From Paenibacillus oryzae (GTDB lineage: Bacteria; Bacillota; Bacilli; Paenibacillales; Paenibacillaceae), in assembly GCF_001675045.1 (NCBI RefSeq), contig NZ_LYPA01000070.1, positions 1 through 64,000 of the forward strand: a stretch of 64,000 nt of DNA, written 5' to 3'. The notes beneath the pieces were generated by a model. It did no database searches. It was not told where the DNA came from and saw only the letters and a program-made list of their open reading frames with translations. The position numbers and the translations under genes were made by a program. Positions 33,704 through 42,805 of this stretch are shown here, piece after piece; within the stretch, counting starts at the first letter, position 1; each line of letters opens with the position of its first letter.

Positions 33704-35300
33704 TCTGCTGGTGGTGGACGACGAGGATATCGCAATCCGGGGCATAACACATGGAATCGATTGGTCGGACATGAAAATAAAAGAGATTTTTACGGCCTAT
33801 GACGCGGACGAGGCAAAAGAAATGTTGCTCAAGCATTCCATTGATATTTTGCTATCGGATATAGATATGCCGGGTGAAAGCGGAATTGAGCTTTTGCGCT
33901 GGGCCAATGAGCATAAGCCGGGGACGGTCACGCTGTTTCTTACGGGTCACGCTGACTTTACATTTGCCCAACAGGCCGTGCAATTGGACTGCTTCGATTA
34001 TTTATTAAAGCCAATTGATCATAACGAGCTCAAAAGATGCATCGGGGGAGCGATCAGCAAGGTCGAGGAGCAGCGCAAGCTGACCGAAATTCGCAGCACG
34101 TACGATCATTACTCCGAACTGTGGCGGCAGCAGCGGCCTGTGCTGGTGGAGCGCTTTTGGCAGGATCTGTTTCATTACAGGCTTTCCGCAAATCCAGCTT
34201 TGCTGGATGCGGCGCTTGCCTCCTACGATATCCCGCTTAAGGCATCCGATCCTATTACAGTCATTTTGGTCAGTATAGAAGAATGGCGCGAGGAATGGTC
34301 CGCCAGGGACGAGGAAATTATGACCTACGGCGTCAAAAATGCCGCAGAGGAGATGCTTTTGGGAGAAAAGGGAGGCACAGTTGTTCAGGAGGCCGGCGGA
34401 ACGTTGTATGTCATTGGGTATGAATCCTATGAGGCAACCCAAGAGGAGACGGCAGAGCGATGCCGGCGTTTTATAACGGAATGCAGGGCTATGCTTCATT
34501 GCGGATTATCCTGTTACATCGGGAAACCGCAGCTTGTACGGGAAGCCAGAGGCTGTATCGAGCAGCTGCAGGAGCAGGAGAAGCGGAATATCAGCAATAG
34601 CGGAGCCGTGTTGCTTGCTAATGAGTTTGATGTCAGCCGCGGTGAAATTGGACTGCAAATCATCTCTTTTACCGATTGGAGCCTGCTGCTCACGATGGGC
34701 AAAAGGACGGAGCTTGCCTACCGCATTGATGAGTGCTTCGACCGAATGCTGCAGCAGAAGGCGAGCTATACGGCATTAGCCTCCTTTTATTTCGGCTTTA
34801 TGAATATGATTTTTGATTGGATGCACGAGCGTTCTTTGGCTGTAGAAAAAGTATTTCCCGGAGGCGAATGGGAGGAAGGAGCGTTAGCCTTGAAGTCGCT
34901 TGCCCGTCTGCGCACCTGGAGTCATGCGATGTGCGATTTGGCTACCTCTTATTCCCAGCAACAGGGAGGAACGGTTTCCCAGACGGTTGCGAAGGTGCAG
35001 CAATACATGAAGGAAAGGATGCACGAGGAATTCAGCCGGGAAGAGGCTGCGGAATATGTATATCTCAATCCGGCTTACCTGTCGCGCCTGTTCAGGAAGG
35101 AAACAGGCAAATCGCTGACGGATTACCTGGTTGAGCTCCGCATTGCCAAAGCCCGTGAAGAGCTTTCAGGCGGTAACAACCGGATCAGCGATATTGCGCA
35201 AGGAGTCGGCTACTCCAATTTCTCGCATTTTTCGCAGCTGTTTAAACGAATGACGGGCCTTACGCCCCAGGAATATCGCAAGAAATTTCAACATTTGTAG
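33696..35300 (+). CDS. YesN-type response regulator with AraC output domain
   Basis: 534 residues from ATG 33696 behind AGAAGGAG, overlapping the kinase stop by 8 bases; a longer frame starts inside the kinase gene. Receiver domain (about 1-120) with LVVDDEDIA, phospho-acceptor Asp in LLSDIDMPG and Lys in LLKPIDHNE. A long middle segment with coiled-coil potential follows, and then a C-terminal AraC HTH (about 430-530, AAEYVYLNPAYLSRLFRKETGKSLTDYL; GVGYSNFSHFSQLFKRMTGLTPQEYRK). It should activate the oligosaccharide importer just downstream. Confidence 0.9.
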   Translation: MFNLLVVDDEDIAIRGITHGIDWSDMKIKEIFTAYDADEAKEMLLKHSIDILLSDIDMPGESGIELLRWANEHKPGTVTLFLTGHADFTFAQQAVQLDCFDYLLKPIDHNELKRCIGGAISKVEEQRKLTEIRSTYDHYSELWRQQRPVLVERFWQDLFHYRLSANPALLDAALASYDIPLKASDPITVILVSIEEWREEWSARDEEIMTYGVKNAAEEMLLGEKGGTVVQEAGGTLYVIGYESYEATQEETAERCRRFITECRAMLHCGLSCYIGKPQLVREARGCIEQLQEQEKRNISNSGAVLLANEFDVSRGEIGLQIISFTDWSLLLTMGKRTELAYRIDECFDRMLQQKASYTALASFYFGFMNMIFDWMHERSLAVEKVFPGGEWEEGALALKSLARLRTWSHAMCDLATSYSQQQGGTVSQTVAKVQQYMKERMHEEFSREEAAEYVYLNPAYLSRLFRKETGKSLTDYLVELRIAKAREELSGGNNRISDIAQGVGYSNFSHFSQLFKRMTGLTPQEYRKKFQHL

Positions 35301-35341
35301 TAGTCCATAAAGAAGTCACCACGCCGATAATGCGGTCACAG

Positions 35342-35366
35342 CGCCGACAGATGTCGGCGTTTTTTT
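35342..35366 (+). terminator. Terminator between the two-component system and the importer
   Basis: CGCCGACA-ga-TGTCGGCG (35342-35359) is followed by seven T residues. It separates the regulator genes from the importer operon, whose own promoter I cannot place in the remaining 50 bases, so partial read-through is likely. Confidence 0.85.
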
Positions 35367-35410
35367 TATATAAACTAAAGAAAGCAAAGAGAGAAGAAGG
35401 AGGGACGGCG

Positions 35411-36388
35411 ATGGAAATTGCAGAAACCAAAGCTGCCGGTACGGAGCTAAAGAGAAATTCGGCGCTCCGGAGAAAGCTGGAGAAAAGTGTCTTCCGCAAA
35501 TATTGGATGTTCTACGTTATGATGCTGCCCGGCATCGTCATTCTGATTGTGAACAACTACATTCCGATGTTCGGAATCCTGATTGCATTCAAGAACATCA
35601 ACTATGTGGACGGAATTTTGGGTAGTCCATGGTCGGGATTGCGAAATTTTGAATATCTATTCAAAACAAAGGACGCCTGGATCATCACCCGCAATACGCT
35701 GCTGTATAATGGAGGGTTTATTATTCTCAACCTCATTATACCGCTGGCTTTTGCCATGATGTTAAATGAAATGAAAAATCGCTTTATGGCTAAATTGCAT
35801 CAAACGATTATGTTTTTGCCTTACTTCCTTTCGATGGTAGTTATCAGCTATTTGGTGTTTGCATTTATGAGCGATCAAAACGGCTTCTTGAACAAAACGC
35901 TCCTGCCGGCGCTGGGAATGGAGTCGGTCTCATGGTACTTTACCAAGGAGGTTTGGCCGTATATTCTGCCGTTGGTTAATACCTGGAAATGGGTAGGCTA
36001 TTACACGGTTATGTATATGGCTGCCATTATCGGAATTGATGATGAATATTACGAAGCGGCCACCATTGATGGCGCTGGCAAATGGAAGCAGATGACCAGC
36101 ATTACGCTCCCGCTTATTATGCCGGTTGTAACTATTCTGACCTTGCTGCAAATCGGCCGTATCTTTAATGCGGATTTCGGATTGTTCTTCCAGGTTCCGC
36201 GTGAATCGGGCGTATTGTTCCCGGTTACAAACGTTATTGATACGTATGTATACCGTACCTTCCTTACAGTCGGCGATATTGGCTTGTCATCGGCGGCGGG
36301 ATTGCTGCAATCCGTTGTTGGCTTTACATTAGTATTCCTGTCTAACTGGATTGTGCGGCGAATCAACAAAGAAAACGCATTGTTCTAA
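35411..36388 (+). CDS. Oligosaccharide ABC importer permease (LplB type)
   Basis: 325 residues from ATG 35411 (GAAGGAGGG upstream); the longer frame covers the terminator hairpin and is rejected. Six membrane helices, family opening FRKYWMFYVMMLPGIVILIVNNYIPMFGILIAFKNINY, and EAA loop YYEAATIDGAGKWKQMTSITLPLIMP (about 225-250). LplB-type permeases work with a YtcP-type partner and a large lipoprotein; the ATPase is shared and encoded elsewhere. Confidence 0.92.
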   Translation: MEIAETKAAGTELKRNSALRRKLEKSVFRKYWMFYVMMLPGIVILIVNNYIPMFGILIAFKNINYVDGILGSPWSGLRNFEYLFKTKDAWIITRNTLLYNGGFIILNLIIPLAFAMMLNEMKNRFMAKLHQTIMFLPYFLSMVVISYLVFAFMSDQNGFLNKTLLPALGMESVSWYFTKEVWPYILPLVNTWKWVGYYTVMYMAAIIGIDDEYYEAATIDGAGKWKQMTSITLPLIMPVVTILTLLQIGRIFNADFGLFFQVPRESGVLFPVTNVIDTYVYRTFLTVGDIGLSSAAGLLQSVVGFTLVFLSNWIVRRINKENALF

Positions 36389-36412
36389 AGATTCTAGAAT
36401 GGAGGTGCCCTC

Positions 36413-37354
36413 ATGGAAGCAACAGCAGAGAAAACGCCGGCGCATAGCGGCTCCAATCCCAAAAACCAGTTGAGCAAACCGGCCGCTTTTGGCATACAGG
36501 CTTTTTTCATCATCTATTCATTAATTTGTATCATTCCCGTCGTTCTGATTATTATGGTTTCCTTCAGTAACGAGACTACTGTCGTTCGTGACGGCTATCA
36601 ATTCTGGCCGGCTGCCTTCAGTTTTGAGGCTTACGAGTTTCTGTTCAAGGATCCAACGCAGATTATTCGGTCCTATGGTATCTCTATTTTCGTGACAGTG
36701 GTTGGCACTCTGCTAAGTCTTGTTATTATGGCTTTGTATGCTTATCCGATATCAAGAAGAGATTTTCCGCATGCAAAGTTTTTTACCTTCTTTGTTTTCT
36801 TTACCATGCTGTTCGGAGGCGGACTGGTTCCATGGTATCTCGTTTATGTACAGATGCTAGGGCTTAAGGACAACATATGGGCTCTAATCCTGCCGCTTAT
36901 GATATCAGCGTTTTTTGTGCTTATTATTCGAACCTTCTTCATTACGACCATTCCCAATGCGGTTTTGGAATCTGCCAAAATCGATGGAGCCGGGGAAATG
37001 AAGATTTTTATCAAAATCGTCCTGCCTTTGTCGCTCCCGGTATTGGCAACTGTCGCTTTGTTCCAAACATTGACGTATTGGAATGACTGGTTCCTCAGCC
37101 TGGTGTTTATAACAAAGGACGCCAACATTACCGTGCAATATCTCATGTACAAAATGATGCTGAATATTCAGTTCCTAGCCAATAACAGTAATGTTGCCAA
37201 TGCCATCCGGTCTGCGGGCGGAACCTTCCGCTTCCCGAGCGAGACGGTGCGTATGGCAATGGTCATCGTCGGCATTGGGCCTATCATCTTCGCTTATCCG
37301 TTTTTCCAGAAATACTTTGTAAAAGGACTTACAGTAGGCGCTGTTAAAGGCTGA
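36413..37354 (+). CDS. Oligosaccharide ABC importer permease (YtcP/LplC type)
   Basis: 313 residues, six membrane helices after a polar N-terminus. EAA loop LESAKIDGAGEMKIFIKIVLPLSLPVLATVALF (about 185-215). The C-terminus PIIFAYPFFQKYFVKGLTVGAVKG is diagnostic of this permease group. GGAGGTG precedes ATG 36413, 24 bases after the LplB-type gene. Confidence 0.92.
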   Translation: MEATAEKTPAHSGSNPKNQLSKPAAFGIQAFFIIYSLICIIPVVLIIMVSFSNETTVVRDGYQFWPAAFSFEAYEFLFKDPTQIIRSYGISIFVTVVGTLLSLVIMALYAYPISRRDFPHAKFFTFFVFFTMLFGGGLVPWYLVYVQMLGLKDNIWALILPLMISAFFVLIIRTFFITTIPNAVLESAKIDGAGEMKIFIKIVLPLSLPVLATVALFQTLTYWNDWFLSLVFITKDANITVQYLMYKMMLNIQFLANNSNVANAIRSAGGTFRFPSETVRMAMVIVGIGPIIFAYPFFQKYFVKGLTVGAVKG

Positions 37355-37415
37355 TTCACGCTTCGCTCTTTCTTGATTGCTTACAGAATTCATGGTCCTC
37401 TCGTATAAGGCTGCT

Positions 37416-37475
37416 GAACCGCCTTAACGGGAGGACGGTTCATTAGAGATTTGGCTATAGCCGGCTAACGCCGGT
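37416..37475 (+). promoter_or_regulatory. Two hairpins between permease and binding-protein genes
   Basis: GAACCG (37416-37421) pairs with CGGTTC (37436-37441) around CCT/AGG, and GCCGGC (37460-37465) with GCCGGT (37470-37475). Neither has a T tract. In the 203-base gap inside the importer operon they probably mark an RNA processing or stability site that lets the binding protein be made in excess. Confidence 0.5.
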
Positions 37476-37557
37476 TTAGCATAGATGCTTGACGACACAA
37501 GGGGTTTTTTACAGTCACAGAAGAAAGCGTTATCACATTTTAGGGAGGTTTATTTGA

Positions 37558-39120
37558 ATGAAGAAAAAAGGTAAGCGTAGTTGGTTTGGAGTGCTGGCGC
37601 TTGTTATGGCTGCAGCGCTTGTGCTGTCGGCTTGCTCCGGCAACGGCGGCAACAGTGGAAAAACAACTGGAGGCAATGATGGGAATAAAGGAGCAGCCAC
37701 CACAACCCCGACTGACAATGGCGACAAAGGCGAGGCCGTTGGTGAGCTTAAGCCTCACAAGCTGACGCTCGTATATCCTGGATCTCCGCAAAATGATGAA
37801 GCGGTAGTTGAAGAAGCGCTGAACAAGCTGCTGACGGAGAAAATCAATGCAACGATCGACCTGATGCCGATTGACTGGGGCGCATGGGATGACAAAATCA
37901 ACCTGATGATCGCCGGTCGCGATGAAGTCGATATCTACTTTACAGCACAATGGAACGGCCATGCCAACAACGTATCCAAAGGCGCGTTCATTGAATTGAA
38001 CGACTTGCTGGATCAATACGGTCAAGGCATTAAAGACAGCCTTGATCCAGCCTTCCTGGAAGGCGCAAAAATCAACGGCAAAAACTACGGCGTTCCAACA
38101 AACAAGGAGCTTGCATCCGCTGGCGGTCTCGTTTATCGCAAGGACGTAGCTGACGAGCTCGGCATTGATATGAGCAATGTAAAAGGACCTGAGGATTTGG
38201 CTGCTGTATATGCTGTCGTTAAGGAAAAACGTCCTGATTTGACACCGCTGTATTCAAATGGCGGCGTATTCAACGCCCACTACTTCGGAAACTATGATTT
38301 CCTGGGCGACGGTACGATTCCAGGCGCAATTTTGAAGGATTCCACAGATACAACCGTTCAAGCGGTTGAAGACATGGACCGCTACAAGGATTATCTGAAG
38401 CTGGCCCGCGAGTTCTTCACTAAAGGCTACATCAATGCAGACGCGGCAACAACACAGGTTGCTCCGCAAGATGCATGGAACGCAGGTATCGTGTTCTCGA
38501 CAATCGAGCCGATGAAACCGGGCAAAGCGGATGAAATCGCCAATGCTGCCGGAATGCCAGGCAAAATGGCGCAAATTATTATGACGGAAAAAACAGTTGC
38601 GACATCTGAAACTGCAGGTTCCATGCTGGGCATTTCTTCAACGTCCAAAGATCCTGCACGCGCTATGATGTTTATTAACCTGCTGCACACAGATAAGGAA
38701 ATCAACAACCTGTTGAACTTCGGTATTGAAGACGTTCACTACACTCGCAATGGTGAAATCATTACGCCAACTGATAAATCCGGCGACTACGCCCCAGGCT
38801 CTGCCTGGATGTTCGGCAGCCAGTTCCTGAACTATGTATGGAACACGGAAGCGCCAGACAAATGGGAACAATTCAAAGCCTTTAACGAAGGCGCCATTTC
38901 TTCGCCGGGCCTTGGCTTCGTATTCAACAGTGAGCCTGTTAAATCCGAGGTTGGCGCATTGGCTAACGTAATCAAGCAGTTCCAAAAGGCTGTTGAGACC
39001 GGTTCGGTTGATCCGGAGCAAGGACTTAAAGATTACCTCAAAGCGCTTGAAGAAGCCGGCCTTGCCAAAGTTATTGCAGAGAAGCAAAAACAGTTCGACG
39101 AGTTTCTTAAAACAAAATAA
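37558..39120 (+). CDS. Oligosaccharide-binding lipoprotein (LplA type), copy 1
   Basis: 520 residues. Lipoprotein signal with lipobox LSAC (about 20-23), a Gly/Asn/Thr-rich tether to about 60, then a large type 1 extracellular binding fold (LTLVYPGSPQNDEAVVEEALNKLL, LMPIDWGAWDDKINLMIAGRDEVDIYFTAQW, YGVPTNKELASAGGLVYRKD). GGGAGG lies before ATG 37558. It delivers substrate to the two upstream permeases. The next gene encodes a close paralogue. Confidence 0.92.
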   Translation: MKKKGKRSWFGVLALVMAAALVLSACSGNGGNSGKTTGGNDGNKGAATTTPTDNGDKGEAVGELKPHKLTLVYPGSPQNDEAVVEEALNKLLTEKINATIDLMPIDWGAWDDKINLMIAGRDEVDIYFTAQWNGHANNVSKGAFIELNDLLDQYGQGIKDSLDPAFLEGAKINGKNYGVPTNKELASAGGLVYRKDVADELGIDMSNVKGPEDLAAVYAVVKEKRPDLTPLYSNGGVFNAHYFGNYDFLGDGTIPGAILKDSTDTTVQAVEDMDRYKDYLKLAREFFTKGYINADAATTQVAPQDAWNAGIVFSTIEPMKPGKADEIANAAGMPGKMAQIIMTEKTVATSETAGSMLGISSTSKDPARAMMFINLLHTDKEINNLLNFGIEDVHYTRNGEIITPTDKSGDYAPGSAWMFGSQFLNYVWNTEAPDKWEQFKAFNEGAISSPGLGFVFNSEPVKSEVGALANVIKQFQKAVETGSVDPEQGLKDYLKALEEAGLAKVIAEKQKQFDEFLKTK

Positions 39121-39220
39121 ATTGAAATGAAGGTTTCAATTTTTTGACAATAACAAAACGCCTTCTGTACCGCTATGATAAGCGGTGCGGGAGGCGTCTT
39201 GTTGTTTGTTTTTTTTGAAG
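39121..39220 (+). terminator. Tandem terminators after the first binding-protein gene
   Basis: ATTGAAA/TTTCAAT (39121-39140) with TTTTTT directly after the stop codon, then a longer hairpin with ACGCC (39158-39162) and GGCGT (39193-39197) arms and inner ACCGCT/AGCGGT, followed by T-rich sequence. Confidence 0.8.
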
Positions 39221-39234
39221 AAGCTGCCTGTGTA

Positions 39235-39262
39235 TTGCAATTTCATCACTATGGCTTACAAT
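39235..39262 (+). promoter_or_regulatory. Promoter of the second binding-protein gene
   Basis: TTGCAA (39235-39240) and TACAAT (39257-39262), spacing 16, after the tandem terminators. The second copy thus seems to be expressed independently. Confidence 0.55.
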
Positions 39263-39313
39263 ATAAGATATCTCTTTTTTTCCCAAAAAACCAAAAGGCA
39301 GGGGAGTAGAACC

Positions 39314-40861
39314 TTGAAAACAAGTCTTGCTATTAAGCAGACGTGCGTCGGATTGCTGCTTCTCCTGACTCCGTTGCTGCTTGCTGGTTGTTTTTTTACA
39401 CAGTCTAATGAAAGCGTTTCTCGCAATCCTCTGGAATTGCCGCCCGTCACCATTACGCCGCAGGATTATTACACAATCAAGCTGGTTTTTATGGGAATAC
39501 CGCAGAATGACGAAGTGCTGGTGGAGGATAAAATCAATCAATATTTGCAGGAGAAAATAGGTGCGCGCCTTGATATGGTTCCGATTGATTGGGGACAATG
39601 GGAGGATCGGGTCAATCTGATGATTGCTTCGCGCGAAAAGGTCGACATTATTTTTACGTCGCAATGGAGCAAACACGCCGTTAATGTCGGAAAAGGCGCT
39701 TTTCTGGAGCTGTCCGATCTGCTTCAGCAATATGGTGCGGGCATTTTGAATAGTCTGGACCCCGTTTTGCTGGAAGGCTCTAAAATCGACGGAGGAATCT
39801 ATGGCATTCCGACTAATAAAGAGATGGCCTCTCAGGGCGGTATTATTTACAGAGCAGACATTGCCGAGGAGCTTGGCCTGGATATGGATGCCGTTCATTC
39901 CGTTGCGGATCTGGGCGAGATATTTCAAAAGGTTAAAGAAAACAAACCAGATATGCTTCCTATTTATATGAAGCAAGGCGAAACCTTTAATGCTCATTAC
40001 ATCGGAAATTACGATGCATTAGGCGATACATCCATCCCCGGTTTTATTCTAAAGGACGGAACGGATACAGTTGTACGGCCGAATTACGCGATTGACCGTT
40101 ATCTGGAGACCTGGCATATTACAAGGGACTATTTTTTGAGCGGCTATATTAACGCGGATGCAACAACAAATCAAACCATGAATACGGATGCGCTTGGCGC
40201 AGGCAATGTTTTTGCCATCACAAGCTCGTTAAAGCCGGGTAAAGCCGAAGAAATCGCGATTCAGATCAACATGGTGGGCAAGCTGGCGCAGAAGGAGCTT
40301 AATACGAAAACGATCGCAACTTCCGAGACGGCCGGTTCTATGCTGGGCATATCCACGACCTCGGACAATCCCGTGTTGGCTATGAAGCTTATTAATCTGC
40401 TGCATTCTGACGCCTATCTGAACAACCTGCTTAATTATGGAATTGAAGGCCGCCATTATGAACGGGTAAGCGATAAGGTCATCACTCGAACTAAAGGGAC
40501 GGAAGACTACAACCTTGGAGCGAACTGGATGTTTGGCAATCAGTTTCTGAACGATGTATGGGACACGGAATCTCCCGATAAGTGGGAAAAATTCCGCCAA
40601 TTCAATGAAGGCGCAACGTTGTCGCCGGGACTTGGCTTTGTTTTTGACAGCACGCCGGTTAAATCGGAGGTGGCGGCTGTTGTAAATATAGACCGCCAAT
40701 ATATAAGCGCGCTGGATACGGGCTCGGTTGATATCGATCGTGTTCTTCCCGATTATATCCAAAAGCTGAAAACGGCAGGAATTGAAGTCATTATTAAAGA
40801 GAAGCAAAGGCAGTTTGACCAGTTTATTCGTGAGCAAGCCGAACGGCGGCGGCGATTATAA
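39314..40861 (+). CDS. Oligosaccharide-binding lipoprotein, copy 2
   Basis: 515 residues from TTG 39314 (GGGGAG 7 bases upstream); the open frame begins earlier at 39185 but that part lies in the terminator and promoter. Lipobox LLAGC at about 25-29. It aligns along its whole length with the preceding gene (VPIDWGQWEDRVNLMIASREKVDIIFTSQW; YGIPTNKEMASQGGIIYRAD; NAHYIGNYDALGD), so it is a tandem duplicate, but its tether is short and the sequence has diverged. It may bind a related sugar for the same permeases or act as a sensor partner of the upstream YesM-type kinase. Confidence 0.9.
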   Translation: MKTSLAIKQTCVGLLLLLTPLLLAGCFFTQSNESVSRNPLELPPVTITPQDYYTIKLVFMGIPQNDEVLVEDKINQYLQEKIGARLDMVPIDWGQWEDRVNLMIASREKVDIIFTSQWSKHAVNVGKGAFLELSDLLQQYGAGILNSLDPVLLEGSKIDGGIYGIPTNKEMASQGGIIYRADIAEELGLDMDAVHSVADLGEIFQKVKENKPDMLPIYMKQGETFNAHYIGNYDALGDTSIPGFILKDGTDTVVRPNYAIDRYLETWHITRDYFLSGYINADATTNQTMNTDALGAGNVFAITSSLKPGKAEEIAIQINMVGKLAQKELNTKTIATSETAGSMLGISTTSDNPVLAMKLINLLHSDAYLNNLLNYGIEGRHYERVSDKVITRTKGTEDYNLGANWMFGNQFLNDVWDTESPDKWEKFRQFNEGATLSPGLGFVFDSTPVKSEVAAVVNIDRQYISALDTGSVDIDRVLPDYIQKLKTAGIEVIIKEKQRQFDQFIREQAERRRRL

Positions 40862-40892
40862 AAACGGCAAACGGCAAATGATAAATAAAAAA

Positions 40893-40951
40893 GAAACGCC
40901 CCGCCTATCTCCATTGGCTGCTGAGCCAAGCGGAGTGTGACGGGGCGTTTC
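40893..40951. terminator. Bidirectional terminator between convergent genes
   Basis: GAAACGCCCCG (40893-40903) pairs perfectly with CGGGGCGTTTC (40941-40951), with an inner TTGGCT/AGCCAA hairpin. It ends both the second binding-protein gene and the minus-strand NlpC/P60 gene. Confidence 0.85.
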
Positions 40952-40980
40952 ATATCAACGGTTAGCAATCGGCTGCAATG

Positions 40981-41544
40981 CTACAGGACGCTGCCGCCAA
41001 AAATCATGCGGTATTCCCATTGGGTTCCCTTGATGGAATCGACGCGAACGCCGCCGCTTTTTTGGGAATACGTGTGCAGAATTTTGCCATCTCCGAGATA
41101 CAAAGCAACATGGGTAACCTTTTGATTGGATTTAGCCAGCTTTGCATAGCTGGACTTGCTTGATCCTTTGTAGGACATAAAGAAAACCAAATCGCCGCGT
41201 TTTAGGCTTGACCAGCTTGTTTTCACGGTCGAATTTTTCTTAACGTAAGAGGCCTGTGTGGCTGACGAGCCAGGAATCGTAATGCCTGCCGCTTTTTTGA
41301 ATATATGCTTCACAAAATCGGAGCAGTCGAAGGTAGTGGTTGTGCTGCGATTGGAGCCGAATTCATATGGCGTGCCTTTATACTTGGCGCCTAGACTAAT
41401 CACCGATTCGATTTTTGATGAAGCTGATGCTGCTGAAGCTATTTGAGAACTGCTTCCCGCCGAAAGAGGGATAACCCCTGAGGTCAGCAGTGCGGTCGCG
41501 ACGACGCTTGCGGCTATCGTTTTTTTGATCAGACTGGATTTCAT
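40981..41544 (-). CDS. NlpC/P60-family cell-wall peptidase, secreted
   Basis: 187 residues from ATG 41544 (AGGAGGTG upstream; GTG 41553 is in frame). Signal peptide (about 1-36). Catalytic domain (about 47-187) with Cys in TFDCSDFVKHIF, His in VTHVALYLGDGKI and the third polar residue in ILHTYS. Enzymes of this family cut D-Glu/meso-DAP bonds in peptidoglycan peptides. No SH3 or LysM binding modules are present, so it is a minimal form. It is divergent from the envelope-stress cassette and may belong to the same physiology. Confidence 0.9.
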   Translation of the reverse strand: MKSSLIKKTIAASVVATALLTSGVIPLSAGSSSQIASAASASSKIESVISLGAKYKGTPYEFGSNRSTTTTFDCSDFVKHIFKKAAGITIPGSSATQASYVKKNSTVKTSWSSLKRGDLVFFMSYKGSSKSSYAKLAKSNQKVTHVALYLGDGKILHTYSQKSGGVRVDSIKGTQWEYRMIFGGSVL

Positions 41545-41661
41545 GGTATGCACCTCCTGGTTGATACCTACACCCTAACACAGGCTTTGCAGCCGTTTTA
41601 AGCTGTAAAATATGGGTGTTTGCCCATTTCTGCCCCCGGAGGCGGGTACGCTGCTCGACCT

Positions 41662-41720
41662 AAGTCCAGTTCAAAAACCGTCGAAAGTCCGTTTTACCAA
41701 CGGTTTGCGTGATCTATACT
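41662..41720 (+). promoter_or_regulatory. Promoter of the PspA/Lia-like cassette with direct repeats
   Basis: TTTACC (41693-41698) and TATACT (41715-41720), spacing 16. Two AAGTCC copies (41662-41667 and 41685-41690) spaced 23 bases lie just upstream of the -35, a fitting place for an activator such as the LiaR-like regulator encoded at the end of the cassette. I cannot confirm a LiaR box from memory. Confidence 0.5.
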
Positions 41721-41797
41721 AAGTACATAAGCAAGCGGCACGCAAGCTTGCACGAAAGTGAAAATGAATAAATTCTAATAGAAGAAAGGAGCGGAAA

Positions 41798-42100
41798 TTG
41801 ACTATGAATGGAAAAACGGCATTAGGTGCGCTGCTTGTTCTGGTTGGCGGGTTGGCGGCACTAAAGTTCTTTAACGTTAATTTTGGAGTTATATTCAGCC
41901 TGTTGCTTCCCTTTATTCTGATCGGTTTTGGCATATTGGGCTGGGTGAACGGCAGGAAATGGATCGGCGGCGCTTTAGCTGCAATTGGCGGATTTATGTT
42001 GCTTGGCAAGCTTGGCGGCCTGCTGATGCTGATAGTCGCGGTAGGCTTGATCTTAATCGGCCTCTCGTTGTTCAAAAGCAGCGGCAGAAGAAGTTATTGA
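41798..42100 (+). CDS. Small membrane protein (LiaI/LiaF-like transmembrane domain)
   Basis: 100 residues, almost entirely hydrophobic: four short helices (LGALLVLVGGLAALKFF; VIFSLLLPFILIGFGILGWV; GGALAAIGGFMLLG; GLLMLIVAVGLILIGLSLF) ending in a basic tail. It resembles the membrane part of LiaF/LiaI and DUF5668 proteins. AAAGGAG (41786-41791) lies 6 bases before TTG 41798; ATG 41804 is the alternative. As first gene before PspA it may be the membrane anchor that recruits PspA, as LiaI does for LiaH. Confidence 0.7.
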   Translation: MTMNGKTALGALLVLVGGLAALKFFNVNFGVIFSLLLPFILIGFGILGWVNGRKWIGGALAAIGGFMLLGKLGGLLMLIVAVGLILIGLSLFKSSGRRSY

Positions 42101-42118
42101 TTGAAGGAGGATGACTAG

Positions 42119-42805
42119 ATGAGTATCGTTCGTCGAATTCGAGATATTACAGTAGCGACCCTAAATGAACGACTGGAGAAAGCAGAAGATCCGGTTCGCA
42201 TGATCGACCAGTTCCTGTGGGCGACCCGGGAGGATATTATAGAAGCAGAAAAGCTGTACCAGCAATATGCGGGACACAGCAACCATCTCAGAAGCCAGTG
42301 GCTGCAAGCGGAAAGCCAGAAGGAACGCAGAGAGCAGCAGGCGATGACGGCTCTTAAAGCGGGTGAAGAAAATCTGGCCCGGATCGCCTTGCACGAAAAA
42401 GCAAGCTTTGAGGAAAGGTCCGCTCAATATCGCGATTTGTACGAGCAAAGCCGCCAAAATACGGTGGATCTGGAGGAGCAGCTGAGGGAAATGCGCAGCG
42501 AATACCAGATCGTATACGACAAACGCGAGTATTACCAGGCAAGAATGGAGTCGCTGCGTTTGCAGCAGCGCTTGAACCACAGAGCGGCGGGAAGCTTTAG
42601 CGAAAACGGAGGCAATCCCGGCTCTATGTTCCGCCGGATGGAAGACCGAATAACCGATTTGGAGCATGAGGCGCGCAGCCTGCGAGATGTTCGGCGTATG
42701 GAGCAAAGCTATAACAGCGGACCTGATCATTCGGTTAAGGCCGTTATCGAACGAGAGCTTTCGGAATTGAAACGGAAGCTTGAGAAGGAAGGATGGTCGT
42801 CTTGA
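42119..42805 (+). CDS. PspA/IM30-family protein, copy 1
   Basis: 228 residues, nearly all alpha-helical coiled coil. Start IVRRIRDITVATLNERLEKAEDPVRMIDQFL is the amphipathic membrane-binding helix region of PspA/LiaH. These proteins form large ring or rod oligomers on the inner face of the membrane and counter leakage. Strongly diverged from the second copy at 43328-44056. The stop overlaps the PspC gene by 13 bases. Confidence 0.88.
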   Translation: MSIVRRIRDITVATLNERLEKAEDPVRMIDQFLWATREDIIEAEKLYQQYAGHSNHLRSQWLQAESQKERREQQAMTALKAGEENLARIALHEKASFEERSAQYRDLYEQSRQNTVDLEEQLREMRSEYQIVYDKREYYQARMESLRLQQRLNHRAAGSFSENGGNPGSMFRRMEDRITDLEHEARSLRDVRRMEQSYNSGPDHSVKAVIERELSELKRKLEKEGWSS

